A DNA stretch of 14,567 nt from DUAL01 sp036012565 (lineage in GTDB: Bacteria; Bacteroidota; Bacteroidia; Flavobacteriales; BACL11), in the NCBI GenBank assembly GCA_036012565.1, contig DASCPP010000099.1, positions 1 through 14,567 of the forward strand, given 5' to 3'. Positions 6,626 through 12,914 of the stretch are shown here, in pieces; position 1 is the first letter of the stretch; each line of letters opens with the position of its first letter. The notes beneath the pieces were generated by a model that was given only the letters and a program-made list of their open reading frames with translations, was not told where the DNA came from and did no database searches. A program made the translations under genes and the position numbers.

Positions 6626-9600
6626 TTTCAGAAGATTTAAAATTTAACTTTGCTAAAATAGCAGAAAGTACCATAATCCCAATCAGGTAATATACAAAAG
6701 AAGGAATCGGCATTGGATCTCCAGCCGCATAAGAGTGTAATCCTGAAAGGTAATAATTCACCCCAAAATAAGTCATAATAATAGACCAAATACCAACAAG
6801 AGACGCCAAGTTAAATACATATTTGTTTTGTAAAGCAGGAATAAAACGCAAATGTAAAATAATAGCATAAACTAAAATGCTTACCATAGCCCAAGTTTCT
6901 TTTGGATCCCATCCCCAATATCTTCCCCAAGATTCATTTGCCCAAATTCCACCCAAAAAGGTGCCAATCGTTAGCATATAGAGTCCAATGGTCAAGGATT
7001 TTTCATTGATAATAGTTATCTCTTCACAAATTAAATTCAACTTCCTATTTCCTGAAAAATTTCCAATAAAAATAAGCCAAAGCGCAAAAAGACCAAGCAT
7101 GGTCCCCAAAGCCAAAAAGCCATAGCTTGCTGTAATAATTGCCACATGAATCATAAGCCAATAGGATTTTAGAACTGGCACCAAATTTGTAATTTCAGGG
7201 TCCAGCCAGTTCAAATGAGCAACCATTAGCAAAAGGGATGCAACAATAGTTGTGGCTACCAATGTAAGTACAGATTTCCGGCTGAAAAGCACACCAGAAA
7301 GTAGAGTCGCCCAAGAAATATAAATCATAGACTCATAACCATTACTCCAAGGGGCATGTCCTGAGATTACCCCCCTAACAATAAGCCCAATGGTATGTAG
7401 TGCAAAGCTACTATATATCAGCCATTTTAGGATTGTAACCAATACGTTAAGCCATTTTCGATTCTTAAATATTTGCATAATTACAAAGACCAAAAGCAAA
7501 AATCCAAGTATAAAGTAGCTCATAAATAATTTAGAGAAAGGCTGTAAATTATTATAATAGACCTCCCATTTTGTTTTGTAAGTAGCAGGGATAACTTTCG
7601 CTCCATATTTTTCTTGAAATTTCTGAATATAGTCCAGAATCTCAGTTGCGGTTGCCCAATCCTTATTTTCTTTTGCTGACTTGATGGTATTAAAATACAT
7701 GCTCATAATATTAGTTACAAAGAGGGAATCGTTGGAAGAAAAAAGTTCATTTTTGGAATAAGGATGCCATACATTATTGCTATCGTTTGCAAGTGGAAAT
7801 AGTCGCAGAAATCCACCATTAAAAATAAGATAGCAAAGGTTTATCCTTTCATCAACTGCAATTACATCTTTATCGAATTTATCTCTGTTTCTGGGTTGTT
7901 TTTTGTATGCATCTTCTACAAATTTACTTAGTTTGTAAGTTCCGTCTTTTTCAAATAATTGAATAAAGCTTGCTAATTTTTCTTTCGTATCCAAGACATT
8001 TTTAAGCTCAGGATTCGAAATTTTAATAATTGGAATATTGCCCCAAGCCACAGGATTGCTCATCATTCCAATCAGTATTTGGGTGGCAGATTGCCCATAC
8101 AATTCTTGCTTACGGGAAATTTTTCGAATGTATTGGGTGGATAATGTACTCAGGGGTTTTACCCTTCCGCCATTGTCTTGTACTAAAAGTTGTTCTGCTC
8201 TTTTTGCATGAGTGGCATCAATCAAATTCGCTTGAATCAAACTATCTACATTAGCTTCTAATTCCATGGCAATTGAGCTAGAAAAAGAAAAGCCAAAAAC
8301 CAAAAGCAGTAAAAATGTTTTTTGTTTTATAAGTTTTAGCTTCATACTAAGTATTCTAAATCTTGTATTGTAAGAGAAAAAAGTAAGCACAATTCCTAAA
8401 AACAAAAGCCCATAACCGACATAAGTTAAGAGCGTGCCCCACCAATCATGGTTAACCGATAAAATAGTGCCTTTTTCATCCTTATCATAAGAGGATTGGA
8501 AAAGCCGATACCCTTTATAATTTAAAACATTATTCATGAAAATTTTGTAATCTATTTCCTTATCCCCATCAATTACACTTACCTCAGATGCAAAGGAGGA
8601 TGGGCTCATAGAGCCAGAATATCTTTCCACTTGAAAGTCTTTTAACTTAACATAAAATGGCGTTTGCAAATATTTTGCTCCATAGGAAAGTGTGAAGTTT
8701 AACCCTTCCAAAGCAAATTTATTTTTAGGACTTACATATCCGCTTCCACCAATAAGTTCAATTTGTTTGCTTATCCCATTACAATTCACATTTACTATTA
8801 GAGCATCTTCAGCACCATTTTCCATTTTCAGGAATTTACTTGTCGATACTATTTTTGCTTTGGCATGAATTTCTTTTACCACAAATTGCAAGTTTTCAGC
8901 AGAATATAATTTTTTTGTTGTTAAATTATTTCTTTTGTTTTTAGAAAGAGTTGCAGTGCTTCTATCCAGCATGCTCATGCTTTCGATATCAAAATTAGCC
9001 ACCAACATCAGGCTATCATTGTAAAATAAATTGATTGCCTTTTCTTGCGGATTGTTTAAGGTAAAGGTATTATTTGCAATAATTTTTTGTTCCCCTTCCA
9101 ATAGGAAAACAGATTGCATGCCATTATTTCCTGGAACAACTAAATGCATAATTGGGATTCCTCCTGCTATATTATCAAACAATGAATCTTTTACATTTGG
9201 AATAAAATCGGCATATTCAATGCTTATGTCGTTTTCCAGAAAATCGATAGGAATAGAGAAATTATTGTTACTAATTGGAGATAGAAAAAGCCGTTTGTTG
9301 TACTCATATTGCAAAGTTTTATCATCCACTTTTATTTGTAAATACAAATCATCAGACACAAAACTATTTTCCATCCTTCCTTCCCTTATATGCATCATCC
9401 CTTCTGTACCAAAATATCTTGTAGTGCCAGCCCCAATCAGAATAATAATAAAAGCAAGATGATAAACTAAGATCGTGATTTTACTCCAACAAAACATATT
9501 ATTTTTGATAACACTCAGTATCAAACTAAGGCACAACAAAATCAGAATTACTTCCAACCACCAGGAGTTAAAAATAAGGGCTTTTGCAGCTCTTGTACCA

Positions 9601-9707
9601 AAATCGTTTTCAATAAAAGTGGCATATCCAATGGAAAAAGCAAAAGCAAACAATAAGATTGCCGCAAACTTCATGGAGGATAAAAAGTTGAGAAGCCGAT
9701 TAACCAT
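6615..9707 (-). CDS. ccsBA: CcsBA, fused System II cytochrome c synthase / haem exporter
   Basis: A 1030-residue inner-membrane protein combining ResB/CcsB (N-terminal) and ResC/CcsA (C-terminal). It carries haem to the outer face and attaches it to CXXCH motifs of c-type cytochromes. The ResB half has three helices (about 12-32, 48-67, 79-95), a periplasmic domain (about 96-420) and a helix at 423-444. A further hydrophobic segment (463-480), a polar stretch (481-722) and about nine more helices follow. The CcsA half holds the haem-handling WWD motif (residues 922-940, including WGWDPKETWA). Candidate haem ligands are His83 in TM3, His854 (LMIHVAII), His952 (IILHLRF) and His991 (SGLHSYA), with the order expected for CcsBA: TM-His, periplasmic His, WWD, TM-His, periplasmic His. 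The Met at 9707 gives a normal N-terminus before the first helix; Met12 is a less likely alternative. It overlaps bshB1 downstream and diverges from the DUF2520 gene. Confidence 0.95.
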   Translation of the reverse strand: MVNRLLNFLSSMKFAAILLFAFAFSIGYATFIENDFGTRAAKALIFNSWWLEVILILLCLSLILSVIKNNMFCWSKITILVYHLAFIIILIGAGTTRYFGTEGMMHIREGRMENSFVSDDLYLQIKVDDKTLQYEYNKRLFLSPISNNNFSIPIDFLENDISIEYADFIPNVKDSLFDNIAGGIPIMHLVVPGNNGMQSVFLLEGEQKIIANNTFTLNNPQEKAINLFYNDSLMLVANFDIESMSMLDRSTATLSKNKRNNLTTKKLYSAENLQFVVKEIHAKAKIVSTSKFLKMENGAEDALIVNVNCNGISKQIELIGGSGYVSPKNKFALEGLNFTLSYGAKYLQTPFYVKLKDFQVERYSGSMSPSSFASEVSVIDGDKEIDYKIFMNNVLNYKGYRLFQSSYDKDEKGTILSVNHDWWGTLLTYVGYGLLFLGIVLTFFSYNTRFRILSMKLKLIKQKTFLLLLVFGFSFSSSIAMELEANVDSLIQANLIDATHAKRAEQLLVQDNGGRVKPLSTLSTQYIRKISRKQELYGQSATQILIGMMSNPVAWGNIPIIKISNPELKNVLDTKEKLASFIQLFEKDGTYKLSKFVEDAYKKQPRNRDKFDKDVIAVDERINLCYLIFNGGFLRLFPLANDSNNVWHPYSKNELFSSNDSLFVTNIMSMYFNTIKSAKENKDWATATEILDYIQKFQEKYGAKVIPATYKTKWEVYYNNLQPFSKLFMSYFILGFLLLVFVIMQIFKNRKWLNVLVTILKWLIYSSFALHTIGLIVRGVISGHAPWSNGYESMIYISWATLLSGVLFSRKSVLTLVATTIVASLLLMVAHLNWLDPEITNLVPVLKSYWLMIHVAIITASYGFLALGTMLGLFALWLIFIGNFSGNRKLNLICEEITIINEKSLTIGLYMLTIGTFLGGIWANESWGRYWGWDPKETWAMVSILVYAIILHLRFIPALQNKYVFNLASLVGIWSIIMTYFGVNYYLSGLHSYAAGDPMPIPSFVYYLIGIMVLSAILAKLNFKSSENEN

Positions 9708-9725
9708 TTCAAATTAATTAGTTTG

Positions 9726-9733
9726 CAAAACTA
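9726..9733 (-). promoter_or_regulatory. Candidate Bacteroidota -7 element for ccsBA-bshB1
   Basis: Read on the minus strand this is TAGTTTTG, a full match to the Bacteroidota TAnnTTTG -7 consensus, 18 bases before the ccsBA start codon. No TTTG is found at the usual -33 distance, so support rests on the -7 match and its position in the short divergent spacer. Confidence 0.4.
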
Positions 9734-9741
9734 TAATTTTG
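9734..9741 (+). promoter_or_regulatory. Candidate Bacteroidota -7 element for the DUF2520-prenyltransferase-maf operon
   Basis: TAATTTTG matches TAnnTTTG and lies 32 bases before the start codon at 9774. It directly abuts the minus-strand element at 9726-9733, so together they form a near-palindrome. There is no well-placed -33 TTTG; the TTTG at 9722-9725 is only 8 bases upstream. Confidence 0.4.
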
Positions 9742-9773
9742 TTTGCTTAAAAAACTAATTTCGCTTCAAAAGA

Positions 9774-10505
9774 ATGAAGAAGATTATTTTAATAGGAGCT
9801 GGTAATGTTGCACATCATTTAGGGCTTTCCTTATTTGGCGCGGGCCATCAGATTATTCAAGTAATAAGCAAAACACAAAACAGTGCAAAAGGCTTAGCCG
9901 AAAAGCTAAATACAGATTTTGGTACGGATATTACTAATATAAAAAGGGCCGATTTTGTACTTATTGCCATAAATGATGATACAATTGCTTCTGTTGCAGC
10001 CCAAATAAAAAACATGCCTTTCGCCCATACTTCTGGCAGTGTAAGCATTGAAAATGCAGGAGTGTTTTATCCACTACAAACTTTTAGTAAAAACATTTTT
10101 CTTAATATGAAAGAAGTTCCTTTTTGTATTTCTGCTGGGGATAAAGGTTTTGAAAATACTTTATTGGAAGTGGCTAAAAGCATCTCAAATAATGTTTATC
10201 AAATAGACGAAAATCATAGGAAAACCTTACATTTAGCAGCAGTATTTGCTTGTAATTTTTCTAATCAAATGTATTGTGTTGCGGAGGATTTATTAAAAAA
10301 ATCAGATTTGGATTTTGAGATGTTAAAGCCATTAATTACCGAAACTGCCAATAAAATAAAAAACCTATCTCCATCAAATGCACAAACAGGGCCAGCCAAA
10401 CGAAACGATTTGGAGACTATCAAAAAACAGATTAATTTATTAGAAGATGATGATTTGAAAGCAATCTACAATTTAATAACGGCTCAAATTTTAAAGCAAA
10501 AATAA
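9774..10505 (+). CDS. Rossmann-fold DUF2520 protein (putative NAD(P)-dependent oxidoreductase)
   Basis: A 243-residue cytoplasmic protein. The N-terminus is a dinucleotide-binding Rossmann domain with GAGNVAHHL (residues 8-16), like the NADP-binding domain of F420-dependent oxidoreductases and pyrroline-carboxylate reductase-type enzymes. The second half is DUF2520, with its recognisable segments HTSGS (85-89), YPLQTFSK (99-106), AAVFACNFSNQMY (155-167) and QTGPAKRND (204-212). Substrate and reaction are not established for this family as far as I know; the fold suggests reduction or dehydrogenation at a C=O or C=N bond. It is the first gene of a tight operon: the next start comes one base after its stop. 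Length and motifs look complete and nothing suggests degradation. Confidence 0.9.
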   Translation: MKKIILIGAGNVAHHLGLSLFGAGHQIIQVISKTQNSAKGLAEKLNTDFGTDITNIKRADFVLIAINDDTIASVAAQIKNMPFAHTSGSVSIENAGVFYPLQTFSKNIFLNMKEVPFCISAGDKGFENTLLEVAKSISNNVYQIDENHRKTLHLAAVFACNFSNQMYCVAEDLLKKSDLDFEMLKPLITETANKIKNLSPSNAQTGPAKRNDLETIKKQINLLEDDDLKAIYNLITAQILKQK

Positions 10506-10506
10506 T

Positions 10507-11493
10507 ATGCAAAAAATTGCTGCTTCTTTACGGTTGATTCGCTTTCAAAACTTACTGATTATAGCACTGACTCAGTATTTTATTCGCTTTGCTTTCACCA
10601 AAACATTTTTGCCTTTTCCGGCACTTAGCAATCTTGAATTTTCACTATTTGTATTTACGACCATATTGATAACGGCAGCTGGCTACATTATTAACGATAT
10701 ATATGATGTGGAGACGGATTTAATTAATAAAAAAGACAGCTTGGTTATAGGAGTTTGTTTTCAAGCTCGAACTGCTATTATTTGGTATTTTATCTTAAAT
10801 ATAGTTGCACTTTTTTCAGGGGCTTATTTGGCTATTATTATTGGGAAACCACTTTATAGTTTGATATTTTTGTATTGTATTTTCTTTTTATGGCGATATT
10901 CTAAATCCATGAAAAGAGCATTTTTAATTGGCAATATTCATGTAGCGATTCTTACTGCTTTAGTACTTATAAATACTACCCTTTTTGATATTATTCCTGT
11001 TGTGCATTTCCCTGGAAATGAAAGTGGATTGATGATTGTTAAAATAATTTTCGTTTATGCATTATTCTCTTTTTTATTAACCTTAATCCGGGAATTTATA
11101 AAAGACATAGAAGACAAAGAGGGAGATGTCGCAATAAATTCTAGAACTTTGGCTATTGTTTTGGGTAGCAAAAAAACCAAAATAATTGTATTTTGTTTGT
11201 CCTTTTTAGTTGTTGGAATTGTGGGGTTTTGGCAGTATTTTCAGTTGCAAATAATTTTTCTAAACAGTATAAAATTGGATGGTGAAATTTATGAATCTGT
11301 GCTTATTTGGGGAACGGATAAATATGCCATAATTTACACTGCTATTTTACAAATAGCTTTGTTGTTTTTTATGTTGAAATTATCCAGTTCAAAAACAAAA
11401 ACAGACTTTTACTATTTGAGTCAGTTTTGTAAAATCATTATGCTTTTAGGGATATGTTCCATCCCATTTTTCACCTATTTTTATCTGCAATAA
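10507..11493 (+). CDS. UbiA-family prenyltransferase (GGGP-geranylgeranyltransferase-like)
   Basis: A 328-residue membrane protein with about eight to nine hydrophobic helices. UbiA enzymes transfer a polyprenyl group from its diphosphate to an acceptor using two Asp-rich Mg-diphosphate motifs. Both are visible: NDIYDVETD (residues 63-71) and DIEDKEGD (200-207), the second preceded by Arg195. Bacteroidota members of this type are often annotated as geranylgeranylglycerol-phosphate geranylgeranyltransferase, but the acceptor here is inference; other UbiA roles (quinone, haem A, chlorophyll) are less likely given the context. After the first motif the usual NxPxR-type sequence is NKKDS (74-78), so the Pro and the basic residue are missing. 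About 60 residues including a polar loop (255-272) separate the last helices. One base separates it from each neighbour, so it is co-transcribed with DUF2520 and maf. Confidence 0.87.
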   Translation: MQKIAASLRLIRFQNLLIIALTQYFIRFAFTKTFLPFPALSNLEFSLFVFTTILITAAGYIINDIYDVETDLINKKDSLVIGVCFQARTAIIWYFILNIVALFSGAYLAIIIGKPLYSLIFLYCIFFLWRYSKSMKRAFLIGNIHVAILTALVLINTTLFDIIPVVHFPGNESGLMIVKIIFVYALFSFLLTLIREFIKDIEDKEGDVAINSRTLAIVLGSKKTKIIVFCLSFLVVGIVGFWQYFQLQIIFLNSIKLDGEIYESVLIWGTDKYAIIYTAILQIALLFFMLKLSSSKTKTDFYYLSQFCKIIMLLGICSIPFFTYFYLQ

Positions 11494-11494
11494 G

Positions 11495-12085
11495 ATGTTA
11501 GTCAGAATATTAAAAGATAAAAAAATAATTCTGGGTTCTGCCTCACCAAGAAGGCAAGAGTTATTAAGATCATTAGGAATTGATTTTGAGATAAGAATAA
11601 GTAATACGGATGAAAACTATCCATTACATTTATCTCCTGAAAAAGTAACAGAATTCTTAGTAGCAGTAAAATCAGAGAATTTATCTGCAACAATAAAAGC
11701 GAATGAAATATTAATTACTGCTGATACTATTGTAGTAAAAGGAGATAGGGTTTTAAACAAACCAAAAGACAGGTTAGAAGCACAAGAAATGTTACAATTT
11801 TTATCAGGAGATAAACACAAAGTGATCACATCAGTATGTTTAGCAAGTAAAAATAAACAAAAAGTATTTACATCTGAAACAGAGGTGCATTTCAAAGTAC
11901 TTAGCATAGAAGAAATAGATTATTATATCAAGGAGTATCAGCCATTTGATAAAGCGGGGGCTTATGGCATTCAGGAGTGGATTGGCTTAATTGGTATTGA
12001 AAAAATTAAGGGATCTTACTATAATGTGGTTGGCTTACCGGTAGTAAAATTATATCAAAAGCTGATACAATTTGTAGGTTTATAG
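11495..12085 (+). CDS. maf: Maf-family nucleoside triphosphate pyrophosphatase
   Basis: A 196-residue cytoplasmic house-cleaning enzyme that hydrolyses non-canonical or modified nucleotides, or dTTP/UTP, to the monophosphate and diphosphate. The N-terminal signature IILGSASPRRQELLRSLG (residues 11-28) is the family P-loop-like phosphate-binding motif with Ser14, Arg19 and Arg20. ADTIV (76-80) holds the catalytic-site Asp77, NKPKD (88-92) follows, and DKAGAYGIQEW near residues 152-162 is the conserved C-terminal substrate-pocket segment, closest to the YhdE-like dTTP/UTP subgroup. Length is standard. It starts one base after the prenyltransferase stop and is probably the last gene of this operon, since a candidate promoter follows within the 48-base gap before the export lipoprotein. 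Confidence 0.95.
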   Translation: MLVRILKDKKIILGSASPRRQELLRSLGIDFEIRISNTDENYPLHLSPEKVTEFLVAVKSENLSATIKANEILITADTIVVKGDRVLNKPKDRLEAQEMLQFLSGDKHKVITSVCLASKNKQKVFTSETEVHFKVLSIEEIDYYIKEYQPFDKAGAYGIQEWIGLIGIEKIKGSYYNVVGLPVVKLYQKLIQFVGL

Positions 12086-12106
12086 CGTTAACATCTTTAC
12101 ATTTTG

Positions 12107-12114
12107 TATTTTTG
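12107..12114 (+). promoter_or_regulatory. Candidate -7 element for the exopolysaccharide export operon
   Basis: TATTTTTG matches the Bacteroidota TAnnTTTG consensus and ends 19 bases before the start codon at 12134, giving a short leader. The 48-base gap shows no terminator hairpin, so read-through from maf is also possible. No -33 TTTG lies at the expected spacing. Confidence 0.35.
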
Positions 12115-12133
12115 GCAAATTAAAATCTGAATT

Positions 12134-12913
12134 ATGAAAAAAACAAGTAGATTTTTTAGTATTATAGTTCTTTTGAGTTTTCTCCTTTTGCAGAGTTGCA
12201 TCCCTATGCGAAAGATAGTTTATATGAAAAACAATCCGGTCTCTGGGAAAGAGATATCTATCACACCTCCGGTTCATCACTTAGAGATAGGAGATGTTTT
12301 ATTTGTAAGGGTTTTAAATTCAAATGATAAATCTTATGAATTTTTTAATATTGAAACTAATACTAATTCTTCTGCTAATAACACTTCAATGTCTTCTTTG
12401 TATTTGAATGGATCAACTATCAATAGTTTAGGAATGATTGAGATTCCTGTTATTGGAAAGATATTTTTATTAGGGAAAAACTTGGAAGAGGCAAAAGTTT
12501 CTATTCAGAAAGTAGTAGATGAATATTTGCAAGATGCCATTGTAATTGTAAAACTAGCAAATTTTCAGGTTACTATATTAGGGGAGGTAAATAATGCAGG
12601 AACTTTCCCAGTTTTCAAAGAAAGTGTAACTATCTTTGAGGCATTAGCAATGGCAGGAGATTTGTCTGATTATGCTAATAGACAAAAATTAAAAATAGTA
12701 AGAACGCATAATAATAAGAAAAATATTTATACAATTGATTTGACTGATCAGCAATTGCTGTTATCTGATTTTTATTACCTTAGAAATGATGATTTAATTT
12801 ATGTTGAACCACTTAAATATCGGACTTTTAGAAAGTCCCAATCTCAAGTTGTATTATCAGCAATTACAACTTTAACTCTTATGGTAAATGTATTTCTAAG
12901 AATTACAGAATAA
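12134..12913 (+). CDS. Wza/BexD-like polysaccharide export outer-membrane lipoprotein
   Basis: A 259-residue lipoprotein that would form the outer-membrane and periplasmic channel for exopolysaccharide or capsule. The N-terminus is a lipoprotein signal (MKKTSRFF, hydrophobic core, then LQSC), making Cys22 the lipidated residue. Residues about 47-140 form the poly-export domain (HHLEIGDVLFVRVLN at its start; MIEIPVIGKIFLLG at 101-114). Residues about 144-225 form an SLBB-type ligand-binding fold (VTILGEVNNAGTFPV, 146-160). A C-terminal hydrophobic or amphipathic segment (about 237-256) would be the outer-membrane helix. The protein is shorter than E. coli Wza (about 380 residues), as is common for Bacteroidota homologues, leaving room for only one SLBB repeat. 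One base separates its stop from the co-polymerase gene, its expected partner across the periplasm. Confidence 0.92.
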   Translation: MKKTSRFFSIIVLLSFLLLQSCIPMRKIVYMKNNPVSGKEISITPPVHHLEIGDVLFVRVLNSNDKSYEFFNIETNTNSSANNTSMSSLYLNGSTINSLGMIEIPVIGKIFLLGKNLEEAKVSIQKVVDEYLQDAIVIVKLANFQVTILGEVNNAGTFPVFKESVTIFEALAMAGDLSDYANRQKLKIVRTHNNKKNIYTIDLTDQQLLLSDFYYLRNDDLIYVEPLKYRTFRKSQSQVVLSAITTLTLMVNVFLRITE

Positions 12914-12914
12914 A

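Noticed and set aside
9031..9462. 143-codon plus-strand open frame opposite ccsBA
   Set aside because: It is antisense to the ResB periplasmic and TM3 region, has no family features, and is explained by low GC and reverse-strand reading.
9475..9717. 80-codon plus-strand open frame over the ccsBA start
   Set aside because: It is antisense to the first helices of ccsBA and shows no motif; it is not a credible gene.
9722..9725. TTTG as a -33 promoter element for the DUF2520 operon
   Set aside because: It is only 8 bases from the -7 candidate, whereas Bacteroidota promoters have about 17-23 bases between the two.
12080..12280. 66-codon minus-strand open frame across the maf/lipoprotein gap
   Set aside because: It overlaps the lipoprotein signal peptide and the candidate promoter in antisense and shows no coding evidence.
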